Assembly: GCA_019802505.1 (NCBI GenBank)
Contig: JAFMOC010000189.1
Span: 886,001 to 950,000, forward strand
DNA length: 64,000 nucleotides
Source: Corydoras sp. C115
Lineage: Eukaryota > Chordata > Actinopteri > Siluriformes > Callichthyidae
Direction: 5' to 3'
The notes beneath the pieces were generated by a model. That model was not told the DNA's origin. It searched no databases and was given only the letters and a program-made list of their open reading frames with translations. Made by a program: the position numbers and the translations under genes. This document shows positions 33,888-44,153 of the stretch, in pieces (the stretch's first letter is position 1; the number at the start of each line of letters is the position of its first letter).

Positions 33888-34357
33888 TGACGTCACGCCC
33901 GATCCTTAACGCACAATGCAGTCCCTTTAAACATCCCTCATGACCCGCCTCTTTACTGCTGACCAATCGTCGTAGTCGCTTAGACCGACTCGACAACCAA
34001 TCAGCTTTGAGCGTCAGGATTTCGGCGTCGGTTTGGTCGGTCGCTCGTTAATTAGGATAAAAAATGAAAAGTTAATTGTTTTAATTAAACTAATGAAGCT
34101 GCAATCTTTAAAGGTGAGTGTTAGGTTTAGAATAAACCTCCTTTAGCGACGGGATTCGTCAGAGCTCCGCGTTTAACGGAGAGTTTGATGGCGGTCCGTG
34201 GGGTTCAGCATCAGGAGGATGAAGTTGCGTTAAACTCAGCTGGTGAGTCCGACTTTCATAAAATCGGTCTCTCTGTTTATTTATTATAATTATATGGATT
34301 TTATTTTATTATGCAGATAATTACGTTAGCTGTGAGGTCCGATCGATTGTCTTTTGA
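33888..34357 (+). promoter_or_regulatory. Promoter-like segment with possible small spliced ORF
   Basis: The segment holds a full CRE (33888-33895) and CCAAT boxes at 33963 and 33997. Then comes an ATG at 34188 opening an 18-codon frame that ends in the strong donor GCTG|gtgagt (34243). A T-rich acceptor ending atgcag (34316) leads to 13 more codons and TGA (34355-34357). The product would be 31 aa, resembling nothing I recognise. It may be a non-coding or unfinished transcript, or chance. Confidence 0.25.
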
Positions 34358-34531
34358 GAGTGCTTATTAGTTCAATTAATTTTGTTTATTGTTTTATAAA
34401 CGTGTAAATAAACATCGTGGTCATTTTATATGATTAACGGCGTGAGTTGAAAACATTAAATGTGCGTTCAGGCCACAAATATATACTTTAATTCACAACG
34501 ACGCAAGTTTGCCTGTGATATCAGGTTTGAT

Positions 34532-34545
34532 CCACCAGAGGGCAG
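34532..34545 (+). promoter_or_regulatory. Canonical CTCF core motif
   Basis: CCACCAGAGGGCAG matches the vertebrate CTCF consensus core at every position. It lies between cacng5 and cacng4, where an insulator or loop anchor would be plausible. Occupancy is unknown. Confidence 0.5.
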
Positions 34546-34724
34546 CAAAAGCCTATGTAATGAACTGCATGGCTAAACTGCGGATTCAAATAAAACCGAG
34601 CTTCATGTGTTTCAGCTTTTATATACGAGTATTAACTAATTATACGACTGTGATTTAATTAATATTTAGAGATTCATTAATGGAACATGATGATTACAGC
34701 AGCACTCGTCTCTGTTTGGACAAA

Positions 34725-34795
34725 ATTAAAATTAAGAGACCTTTATTTGTCCCACAATGGGGAAATTCACAACTTAGTGAGACTGTCGTTAAGTA
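34725..34795 (-). mobile_element. Short LINE 3' relic
   Basis: The segment gacctttatttgtcccacaa followed by tggggaaattcac is a string I recognise from fish LINE ends. It is a fragment only. Confidence 0.35.
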
Positions 34796-35192
34796 AAGGT
34801 GTTTTAAAGCGTCTGTTTAAAGCGTGTTTCTGTGTGTAATTTGTTATAGTAACGCGTTTCGGACGTAGGTGTGTCTCTAGTTTTGCTGGACCAGTTTGGG
34901 GAAGGCCCCTTTTTTGTGTAAAAAAAAGTCTCCAAAAGTTTGTAGAAGACTTTGTTTTTTATGTCGGCGAATCAATGGCGGCATTATTCTGAATAAACAG
35001 CTGGCGTTATCAGTCCCGACGTGCAGTGGACTTCAGTTCCACCGCTTTCCCGTAATTTATTCACAATAATGCACAACCTCGAGTGTCTGATTACTTTAAT
35101 CAAACACTTAAAACACGCTAATAATAAAAAAAAACAAGGTCTGATTCGTAAATACATTTATTGTAAACAAAATCGTTCATAAAATGGCCTTC

Positions 35193-35285
35193 CGCGAAGT
35201 AATCCAGTCCGGTTTGTATTCGGTTTCTCAGTCGAACACTGCCATCTCGTGGCCAAATTACAGAAGACAGTTTATAAAATGCACC
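35193..35285 (-). repeat. Dispersed CTCF-core repeat, copy D (inverted)
   Basis: The reverse complement shows aaaccggactggatt and CCACGAGATGGCAG (35239-35252). The middle is shortened. Confidence 0.55.
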
Positions 35286-35506
35286 TTGGAGATAATGTAT
35301 TGTATATCACGCATTGATGCGAACGTGGCACAGATTTAAGGCCCTGTGTTTATAATGCAGTTTACACCCCAACAAACTGCAGGTTGTTGGCACAGAGCTG
35401 AAATAATACAAATATTGTTTAATATTGTAAAATATAGAATATAACTATAAAGAATATAACATAAATGGATGGTGTGACTCGGATTCACTAGGCTGAATTT
35501 CATCCT

Positions 35507-35829
35507 TTCATCCATCGTCTTCCGCTTTATTCTCTATTCCCCATGCCCATCCAGGGGAGACCGTTTCGGGTGCTGGGCAGATACACTCAGGACAGGACGC
35601 CAATCCATCGCTGGGTACACACTCTCTCACGCAGACATATTCTATATGGGGCATTTGAGATCTATATGGGGCATTTGACTTGATCCATGTTTTTGGACTG
35701 TGGGAGGAACCCGGAGGAGACCCACGCAGACACGGGGAGGACATGGAAACTCTACCCAGATGGGGATTCGAACTGGGTATCCCTAGCGCTGAGAAGCAAA
35801 CGTGTTAACCACTAAGCCACCGTGCCGCT
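35507..35829 (-). mobile_element. V-SINE-like element
   Basis: The copy contains an internal duplication of ctatatggggcatttga (35641-35675). It lies between two direct copies of a local sequence (35464 and 35908). Confidence 0.8.
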
Positions 35830-36909
35830 CATTGTTTTTATATTATTTAAAAATTTTATAGTCTTAATGAACCTGTGGTTCTGAGTTAAAATATAACATA
35901 TAATAACTGGATGGTTTGACTCGGATTCACTAGGCTGAATTTCTTAAATTAATTTTATTAAAACACTGTAACCCGCCCCACACACACACCCCTCGCACCT
36001 GATATGAGTGTGTAGGTGTTTAAACTGCCGCAGCGCGTCCATTAAAAGGCACTTATTTTATTAAAGTCAATAAGTTTCCCTTTAATTGACTTACTGTTAT
36101 CTAAAGGCAGCAGACGCCGCCCCCCCCTCCACCCCCAAACTGGTTCCATTAAGGGAAATTAAAATGAAGACTAAAGGAGAAATAGAACAGACTTTATTTC
36201 CACTTGACTGCATACACACGTCGTTATGATCACAGCACGGCCCTCGTTCACTGGGTGATGAGGGAACACATCGAAAGCACACGGCGCCGCCGCAGGAACG
36301 CCGCTACACACACACACACACAGCTATGCAGCTTTAACGTTAAAATAAATAAAACCATCGTGATGAAACCATATTAAAAATCTCTTTATGTACAATGTGA
36401 ACGTTCTGCAGTAATAATATTATACATCTTTAAGATTTGGTCTCTTCACATGAGCATCGACCTCCAAGTCTCAACGATCCACACGGTCACGGCAGCGTTA
36501 CATCACAGAGATTTAAATATGCAAATGAACCGAGTTTCTATCCCACAGCAGCTATTCAGTTCGTTTGTTTTTGTGCCGACGAATAAATAAATCAATCAAG
36601 TTTTCCAAACCATTAATCAATAACCTGTCAGCCACCGGGATCAATCGGGTTCCTCGTCACGGTGTTCTACTATAGTACCGAATATTTTAAGGCTCCGCCC
36701 TGTTCCACCTTCATTAGAGGTTCCGTCTAACAGTTCGAGGGTTTGGCTATTTATGATGAGATCATTAAACTCGGCGTGTGGAGGTTCTGAACGGCTCCCT
36801 CCATCACAGCTGGACGTTGGCTGTCGATCTGCGGGGGGGTGGGCGGGGGCGTCAACCTCCTTAAAACCTGACCGTGTGACTGTGTGCAGGTGCGCCGAAG
36901 GCCCCGCCC
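35830..36909 (-). other. cacng5 3' flank and probable 3' UTR
   Basis: No ORF of note. It contains the second copy of a local direct duplication at 35908-35942, a C-run at 36120, and A/T-rich DNA with several AATAAA hexamers on minus. Confidence 0.45.
36193..36198 (-). terminator. Possible cacng5 polyadenylation signal
   Basis: AATAAA on the minus strand (TTTATT on plus) lies about 710 nt after the stop codon. Other AATAAA hexamers occur further downstream, so the choice is tentative. Confidence 0.3.
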
Positions 36910-37161
36910 TCAGCACGGGGAGGACGACATGTGCTCGGGACATTTGAGCAGCGCCGGGTAGGTGGAGCTCATCGGGAGCGAGGCCTCGCTGGAGATGTCT
37001 GAGGGACTGCGTCCTCGCGTCCAGGCGTCCGGGTGGAGGAACTGTGAGGAGTAGTCGGAGCAGTTGCTGAGCCGCGGCCCGTAGAAACTCGAGTGGGGTC
37101 GGTACATGTCCTCGGCCGTGTAGCGCTTCATGAACAGGTACACGGACATCACGCCCGCAGC
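36910..37161 (-). CDS. cacng5: cacng5 coding exon 5
   Basis: The exon is 252 nt, from AAGVMSVYLFMKRYTAEDMY to SSSPC and TGA. It contains the conserved cytoplasmic block RGRSPSDISSEASL, a Ser-rich segment of gamma-5/gamma-7 tails. The acceptor is cgccag. Confidence 0.95.
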   Translation of the reverse strand, partial: AAGVMSVYLFMKRYTAEDMYRPHSSFYGPRLSNCSDYSSQFLHPDAWTRGRSPSDISSEASLPMSSTYPALLKCPEHMSSSPC

Positions 37162-39358
37162 CTGGCGGACAGAAACCATGCAGAACCCGGTGAGTACCGA
37201 ACACTTTACAGAACACTGTCTTTAGTCCGGAGGTGTCTCCGAGACGTTCTACGTGATGGAGCCGTCAAAGCGACCGTACAGTATGAGCATGAGTATTGAG
37301 ATTTGGTTGCTAGGCAACATCTGCTTCACTTACAGAGCCAGGTCTTAATAATCGGGACTATTTATATATATTTTTGTGTGAACATTGTTCATCTCCTCGT
37401 CAGCGTCAGAGCGTCGAGTGGATGGAGGAACGCGGTTCTGCGCTCCATGCTTTAAATCGTGTTTTGGTCCGGGAGACGCTTCTACAGAAGAACGACGAAC
37501 AGCATTTTGTTTGTTGCTTTCGTACGTGCCGTCAGCAGTTCACATTTATACGTCTTTGCTGTTTTAGAGTATAGAGTCGAATGTTAAGCAGAGGAGAACA
37601 TGCCAACTCCACCCAGAAAGATGCAAGAACACATGCTTATAAGTTTAATTCGAGTAATTGTGCTAAAGTGCTGCTTAAGACTGAGTTTTCGTGGAGGTGC
37701 AGTATGTTTACGAGCCGACTCGTGATGTGAGGGTGTTGGTTAGAACGTCTACAGAAACACGAGTGTGCGGTGGAACGTCCGTCTGCTGTGTCCCTTACAC
37801 AATAAATACTACTGGTGTGGTGGTTTAGCATGTTCTCTCAGCACTGAGGATCCAGGTTTGAATTCCAATCTGGGTGGAGTTTCCATGTCCTCCCACAGTC
37901 CAAAAATGTGGATTCAAGGTAATTTCAATGCTCCAAATTGCCCCATGTAGTTTGTGTGGCCATAGCAACAGATTGCCCCCCCCCCCCCATAAGCCTAGTA
38001 CCGGCTTAGGTGGAAGTTGATGAATGGATGACCACCACTCACCCCCGCTGTAGAACTTTAAACCAACACGATCTCACATCATGAAGTCTTGTGTGTTGTG
38101 TTGGGGGCCCCCCCCCTTTGGGGGGGGTTCCATTATGGAACTTGTTTGCAGTCTAAATGTTACAGTAAAATGCATCATGTGGTGATTATTGTCATGATTT
38201 ATTAATTAATTTGTGTTAGAACGTGACTATATATTTACACAGTGGATCGAGTTTTTATCGGCTCCAGGGCGGGTGGGGGGGGGGGCGTGCGGGGTCAGCC
38301 GCCGTACCTCGGTGAGGAGGAAGGAGATGGCGGCGAAGGCGAAGGACCAGCCGTACTTGTAGCTGAAATAAGCCTCGTTGGTCTTGGTCCTGTTCAGCAT
38401 CTCGTCGTTGATGCTGGAGATGTACAGCACCAGACCCACCACCAGGGACAGACCTGCAGTGGACCGCATCACAGCGCGTCAGTGACATCACACACCGCAC
38501 CGCACCGCCACACGGAGGCGACGGGGGGTCGGAACGCCCACCTGAAAGGATGAAGAAGATCCCCGAGACGAAGGCCAGGATGGTGCGCTGCGGGCGGATG
38601 TGACCGATGTTGTTCAGGACGAAGCCGATGAACATGAAGAAGAGGCTGACCAGCGGGAAGGGCGTGGCCGAGCGGATCATCTCTGCACACACAAGGTGAC
38701 GGTGCTGACATGGACGGAACTGGGGGGGGGGTGAGCGCAGCACCCGGGTACTCACTCAGAACGCTGACGGTGGACTCGGACGTCATCTGAACGTTGTTGG
38801 TGGGCATGACGTACTCGATGGTGAAGCAGCGCCCCTTCTCTTTTCCTGCAACAAAACACAACCTGTATCGGTGCTCTGCTCCAAACACACATCAGTTCAC
38901 TGTTGGAGTGAGATGAGGTATGATGCCCCCCCCCCCCTTCCCGGAGTGAGGAGGACCTAAAAACGCTGAAGAGTGAGATGTTGTGGACCGAGGAGCACCG
39001 CGAGCTGCAATTTCAAACAGGAAATAAAGAAGTGAAGATTTAATAATGGACTGAGTTACGAACGGCGCAGCGGCGGAAACGCAATTAAACTGACGTTAAG
39101 ATCCGCTGCGTACCAACAAGAACGCCGTGTACGACCTACAGACGATCGCAACTGCTTTAATCAACATATTAAACTTATAACATTAACTATACAACATCAA
39201 TACAACATGCAGCGTTAACTGAACAACTTATGGTAACTGTTTTTATCGGCTCCAGGGCGAGAGGCGTGTGCGAGGCGGCCGCTGTACCTCAGAGAGGAGG
39301 AAGGAGATGGACCAGCCGTACTTATAGCTGAAATAAGCCTCCTGAAATAATTGTGAAC

Positions 39359-39433
<75 letters not shown>

Positions 39434-39813
39434 ATGGCTTAGCATGTTCTCCTCACCTCCCAGTTCGAATCCCAATCTGGGTGGAGTTTGCATGTTCTCC
39501 CCATGTCCACGTGGGTTTCCTCCGTGTTCTCTGGTTTCCTCCCACAGTCCAAAAACATGGATCAAGGTCAATTGAATTCTCCAAATTGCCCCATAGTGTG
39601 TGTCCAGTAATAGATTGGGGTCCTATCCTGGGTGTATCTGCCCAGCGCCCGAAACGTTCTCCCTTGGATGGGCATGGAGAACCCCCACCCCGGCGACCCT
39701 AATAGAGGATAAAGTGGAAGATAATGGATGGATGTATATAATGTGTGTAATGGAGACTGTTCTTGTTAAAGGTGTAAGTAACACTAATGTTCATATACCT
39801 ACGTGTGTGTGTG

Positions 39814-39844
<31 letters not shown>

Positions 39845-41570
39845 GTCACGTGTGGATATATTTATTATTATTTTTTTGTAACTCCTCCAACTATAACTGA
39901 TATTATGGTCTGTAGTGATGTGTGTGTGTGTGTGTGTATATATATACTGGTTTTGGTGACGGCGCAGCTGTGGAAATGTTAAATTGAAGTGGTGAACATT
40001 AAAATCTGTTAAACGACGGCACAATGACTCAAGGTTTTTTATTTTTTAATTAAAAAAAAATTTTTTTTTTTTTTTGGGGGGGGGGGGGGGGGGTTCAGAG
40101 TTCAAATTAAACCATGTGGTTATTTTTAAGTCCATCACTATGGTAACAATGTAGCAGATGGTTAGGTTTAAATAAAGAATACAGTTCTTTTAAAGGAGTA
40201 TTTCAATTTAACAGATTAATGTAGATTAAAATGATGTGTGGGGGGGGGGGTAATACCTGGTGAACTGGTGGGCAGAATGTTCTCTGGTGGAGAATCTGGA
40301 TGGAAAAGAGAAATGAGAGTCAGAACGAGTGAGCGGAGCTGATCATCTCATCAGATGAATGAAGGTGGTGCTGATGCTGAGTTTAAGGAAACACTGCGGG
40401 TGCCACGCCGTTATTAAAAGCAAACCAAAAAATAAAAAAAGCTGTGAGACGGTGAGGACGTGTTGCACGGTGCGCAGCTGCAGCGCGAATAACTGACACT
40501 GTGGTGGGGGGGGGGGTGTTAAAGCTGAAATGGAGCGTGAACGTGTAAAAGCGACGGGGGAACGACACTCTTTTGGACCTGCCTGTCCAAAATAAGACGG
40601 GAGCCTCTCAGACGCGAGCGCATTGGCACAACACTGCGTGCGCTCTGATCCGACACAGCAAAGCAGATGATGAGGCGACACAGAGGTGAGAAGGGGCGGC
40701 GGCTCGAACCGCATCGTTAAACGCGACGGGATCCTCTATTTATAAACGTGGTTTGATTTCGGAGGTAAATAAGAAATAAGTGATTTTATTTTTAATAATC
40801 TACGTTGAACCTGATCTGTAGCATTGATGCCCCATTATGGGACACGCCCCCCCCAAACTCCACCCACCCCCACTTTAAGTATAGCTTTCACAAGACACTG
40901 CATGATGTTCTAGTTCATCACTTAAGTCGTTAATAAAGTTAACTTCAACATCAAATATATATCAAGCACATTGGAACAGCAAAGCGGCCTTCCCCAAACT
41001 GTTCCCACAAAGCGTACGATTGGTCAGAATGCAGGTTGACGGGCGTGATGATCCTGGACTTTTGACATTACATTTACATTTTGGTCATTTAGCAGACGCT
41101 TTTATCCAAAGCGACTTACAAGGTGAGCACAGGGTTCATCACAGCGCCCCCTGCCTCACTGAGGGTTAAGGGTCTCGCTCAAGGAGCCACACTGGTAGCA
41201 TCAATGGACCTGGGATTTGAACCCCCAACCTTCAGATTGACAGCCCAACTCCCTGACCACTGAGCCGTGCCCTCATGGAGGTGTAAACGAGAAGAACATA
41301 CCAAAGTTAAGAGGTTTGGTGCCGTTCTGGACTTTCTGATTCCCGTGCTGTTTGACGGATCGTGACGTTCTCACCTGCCAGGAAGCAGACCCTCCAGAGT
41401 CCGGAGTGCAGGGCCATGCGGATCTCGGTGCTCTGGTTGAGGGGGAGGATCACGCCCTCTTCGAGGTAGAGCCAGTAGTCGGTGCTGACCGCGATCCCCA
41501 AGAGACCCAGACTGCACACGGCGAACACGCTGCTGAGCAGAGTCAGCGCCTTCCTGCCGCAAACACCCAT
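36910..41570 (-). CDS. cacng5: Voltage-dependent calcium channel gamma-5 subunit (type II TARP)
   Basis: Four-TM claudin-like auxiliary subunit that modulates AMPA receptors. Exons in order: 41375-41570, 38756-38845, 38542-38682, 38308-38453, 36910-37161, giving 825 nt and 274 aa (human 275). The signature W...GLWRVC (Gly57-Trp59, Cys62) and its partner GRCF are present, with an N-glycosylation sequon at Asn45. TM2 to TM4 are very close to mammalian gamma-5 (FIGFVLNNIGHIRPQRTILA). The C-terminus is the type II TARP ending SSSPC. Start: of two adjacent ATGs (41573, 41570) the second gives MGVCGRK, aligning with human MSACGRK. An untranslated first exon is inferred upstream. Gamma-7 fits less well (CFTIEYVMP is gamma-5-like). 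Confidence 0.95.
37306..37318. promoter_or_regulatory. RFX X-box-like motif in cacng5 intron 4
   Basis: GTTGCTAGGCAAC is a nearly perfect inverted repeat of the X-box form. It lies just upstream of the last coding exon in the transcript sense. Confidence 0.4.
37814..38030 (+). mobile_element. V-SINE-like element, degenerate
   Basis: A short, old copy (about 215 bp) with head gtggtggtttagcatg and tail gatgaatggatg. It lies in cacng5 intron 4. Confidence 0.65.
38308..38453 (-). CDS. cacng5: cacng5 coding exon 4
   Basis: The exon is 146 nt, encoding LSLVVGLVLYISSINDEMLN through SFAFAAISFLLTE (TM3 end, loop 2, TM4 start). The acceptor is ctgcag and the donor gtacgg. A damaged copy of this exon lies at 39240-39341. 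Confidence 0.95.
38542..38682 (-). CDS. cacng5: cacng5 coding exon 3
   Basis: The exon is 141 nt, the same length as the matching cacng4 exon. It starts KMIRSATPFPLVSLFFMF (TM2) and runs into TM3, ending FFILSG. The acceptor is gtgcag and the donor gtgggc. Confidence 0.95.
38756..38845 (-). CDS. cacng5: cacng5 coding exon 2
   Basis: The exon is 90 nt, encoding KEKGRCFTIEYVMP and the rest of extracellular loop 1. The Cys pairs with the GLWxxC cysteine in the family. The acceptor is ttgcag and the donor gtgagt. Confidence 0.94.
39240..39341 (-). pseudogene. Duplicated, deleted fragment of cacng5 exon 4
   Basis: This segment repeats the second half of exon 4 and about 45 bp of the following intron. 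On the minus strand it reads EAYFSYKYGWS-ISFLLSE, then a GT donor. Compared with exon 4 it lacks exactly 15 nt (residues FAFAA of TM4). An AG precedes the homologous part, so it looks like a 54-nt exon, but its phase does not match its position between coding exons 1 and 2. It is most likely a non-functional duplication. Confidence 0.8.
39375..39430. repeat. (TA)n microsatellite
   Basis: The tract is preceded by (TG)n and followed directly by a SINE head. It lies in cacng5 between the exon-4 duplication and the cassette exon. Confidence 0.95.
39431..39737 (+). mobile_element. V-SINE-like element after an AT repeat
   Basis: The truncated head (ggatggcttagcatg) follows 56 bp of (TA)n directly. 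The tail is gataatggatggatg. Confidence 0.78.
40257..40295 (-). other. cacng5: Candidate 39-nt cassette exon of cacng5
   Basis: The 39-nt segment lies between coding exons 1 and 2. It has a strong pyrimidine-rich acceptor (ctcttttccatccag) and a modest donor (gtatta). Both flanks are phase 1, it has no stop, and inclusion would insert DSPPENILPTSSP between FLA and GKEKGRCF in extracellular loop 1. The protein would then be 287 aa. No mammalian CACNG5 or CACNG7 protein that I know has this insert. Confidence 0.55.
41064..41272 (-). mobile_element. Second SINE family, full minus copy
   Basis: The reverse complement has ggctcagtggtcagggag, an intact B box (GGTTCAAATCC) and the 3' gcgtctgctaaatgacc end. 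It lies just downstream of cacng5 coding exon 1 in the intron. Confidence 0.75.
41375..41570 (-). CDS. cacng5: cacng5 coding exon 1
   Basis: The exon is 196 nt with one base of the last codon. It encodes TM1 and the first part of extracellular loop 1, including GLWRVCFLA. The donor is GCAG|gtgaga. Acceptor candidates for this exon lie at 41597 and 41611, so it carries some 5' UTR. Confidence 0.93.
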
Positions 41571-41610
41571 CATCTGCTCCAGCAGGGGGCGGCACGCTGT
41601 GAGCGCAGAG

Positions 41611-43208
41611 CTGCCGGAGAACAAAAGCTGGGATTAGAACGATGAACCAATTAAGAAATGCGCTGGATACGTATTTGGGTCGAAGCAGAAGCGTATGCTG
41701 CAGGATGGAGAACGCCAAATAAACCTGCTCCACCCGCATCCACCCCCGTCCCTCTGGTGTAGCAGCCTTCCCTGGACTCTGGCCCGTAATGACGGCTCGG
41801 CCCGGTCTTATGGCTCATGTGCGCTGATTCATTCATGTTGGACAGCATGGGGTGGCGACCACCTGACGCGCACATCTATTCACCGCGCTGCAGCTCTATC
41901 AGACCGCCAATCAGACCGCATTTACGCATGAACCCATAGAGCCGGGGGACGGACGCAGAACGAGACGGGAACGTCTAATGGAGTGCAGGGTTTTAAAACC
42001 ACACCTGCACCACCACGTCACTGCAGCACTGAGAACCATCCACCACCCTAATGATACCTGCTCCGATTTACTGACTCCTGCTGGAGAAGTGGAGGCCAAA
42101 AAAAAATTTAAGCAACACACAAACAACAAAGAACTGAAGAAATCGGAGACTGAGCGCCGGTCAGTTGAGAGAACGTCCGGTACCAGAACCTGCGCCTCCA
42201 CCCGCCGTTACAGTACCGAGTTCAAGTTTATTAGTTAACATTTGAGAAATCGATCCCTGGCGTCCACGAATCGATTCAGAATCGTTCCCTGTTGTGATGC
42301 AGCCAAGAATCGACCACCCGGCACCCACCCCCCCCCCCCACCTCTAATGGACAGCACCGAACAGAATGAGCATCTCAGCTGAATTTATAATGGAGAACAC
42401 GAGAACACAGGGCGTACAGATGGGTCGTATATACGGAATAATGAGACATAACCCAGAGGGGTCCGTTCACTAGGACGACGGGAATCAGACGGTTCTAAAA
42501 GGAACTTTAATGATGGGAACCTGATTGGGCGGATCTGGTGTTTATTTAACAGGTTTGATTTCTATTGGATGGAACACGTAAATATATTAACATATAATCA
42601 TCTGTATGTTGTCTGATGGGTGGGTGGATGAAACCCCCCCCACCCCCATGCTGAGACTGGTCCTCAAAAGCTGATTTGGGAAGATGCTCTGAACATGGAG
42701 CTGAATAAATAAATAAACCCTAATAATAATAATAATTATTATAATAATAATTAACACAACTATATACTGCAGACTTCAGAAGGTTTGAATCTGGACTGTA
42801 CCCCATGTAGGGACCCTTTCTAGTGAACTTGCTTTGTGGACATCTTTTACATCCATTAAGGTTTTTCAGCTAATGCTTTGTGACTCGTTTCTTAATTAAG
42901 ACGCGCCTCCAGCTAATCTGGGTTCCTCTCTCTCTCTCTCTCTCTCTCTGTGCGGGTTCTCCTCTCTGGCCGTGTGCCTGTAAACTGGGTCAGGCTTCTA
43001 GCGGGTCAATAATAAACACCGCCAAACACAGCACCCGATATGATGTTCTAAACCTCCTAAAGTCCAGAGAAAGGAACCCGATGGTTTAACACCAGAACAA
43101 AGACCCAAGAAGATCCTCTGAAGTTCTAATGATCTGAATTTAAAAACACAGATCAGCATCACAAACCATCCGTCTGTCTGTGTGTAGGTTCTGTCTCAGG
43201 GTATGAAA
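41611..43208. other. cacng5 5' intron, SINE-free part
   Basis: The likely first intron between the untranslated exon and coding exon 1. A (TC)n run lies at 42930-42949, with C-runs near 42330 and 42640. No exon identified. Confidence 0.45.
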
Positions 43209-43359
43209 CAGGGGCGTCATTAGTCCTGGGCTTTCGGGGCTATAGCCCCGGACGTTTTGTCAGTAGCCCCGAATAAAATGAGCGCAGCTTTCTCTGCAGC
43301 CTCTCCTCCAGCAGCGGGACCGAATGATGGAGTCACCATCAGCTGTTTGTGCTTCCAAG

Positions 43360-43397
<38 letters not shown>

Positions 43398-44153
43398 TGA
43401 AAAAAGACAGATATTTTTCGCCAGTATCGGGAGTAAAGTTACCGTAATAACTGTATGTTGTCTGTAAAGAGCAGCGTCTCAAATTTCATAAACCGTCGGA
43501 ATTTTTCTGAAGGTGCAAACTGTCTCAAAGTTACGGTAATTAAAGCAAAACCTCGTTAAAACTGTCTCATCTGCGACCGACGCGGAAAACGGATTCATGC
43601 TTTCCTGCCGAAGCTCAGGTTCGTTTATTCAAACATTTTCAGCCAAAAACATCATTAATTAGAACTGAATGTGCTCTCCACTGCGGACAGACACATTTCA
43701 TATGTAATTTAATTTTATCCAATATGAATAATAAATGGGCGGCACGGTGGCTTAGTGGTTTAGCATGTTCTCCTCTCAGCGCTAGGGATTCCCGGTTCGA
43801 ATCCCCATATGGGTGGAGTTTCCATGTTCTCCCCGTGTCTGCGTGGGTTTCCTCCGGGTTCTCCGGTTTCCTCCCACAGTCCAAAGACATGGATCAAGTC
43901 AATTGAATTCTCCAAATTGCCCCATATAGAGTGTGTCTGTGTGAGTGAGTGTGTGCCCAGCGATGGATTGGCGCCCTGTCCTGGGTGTATCTGCCCAGCG
44001 CCCGAGACGTTCTCCCCTGGATGGGCATGGGGAACCCCAGCGCGACCCTAATATAGTTTAAAGCGGGAGATAATGAATGAATACATTAATAAAAGGGCCA
44101 TTTTAAAGAGGACATAAGGGGTCTGATGTTTCTAAATCCTAAGAACGCCCCTG
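43209..44153. mobile_element. hAT-type non-autonomous element with a nested SINE
   Basis: Terminal CAGGGGCGT (43209) and ACGCCCCTG (ending 44153) are inverted repeats. The flanking octamers gtatgaaa and gtttggaa agree at 6 of 8 positions, so the target duplication is decayed. A SINE of about 349 bp (43737-44085) sits inside it. Confidence 0.65.
43737..44085 (+). mobile_element. V-SINE-like element nested in a hAT element
   Basis: A full copy of the ATGA-tail subfamily (cgatggattgg, gggagataatgaatgaat) inserted into the element at 43209-44153. Confidence 0.85.

Noticed and set aside
39215..39571. 118-codon minus-strand frame
   Set aside because: It joins a SINE, an AT repeat and the exon-4 duplication in the wrong frame.
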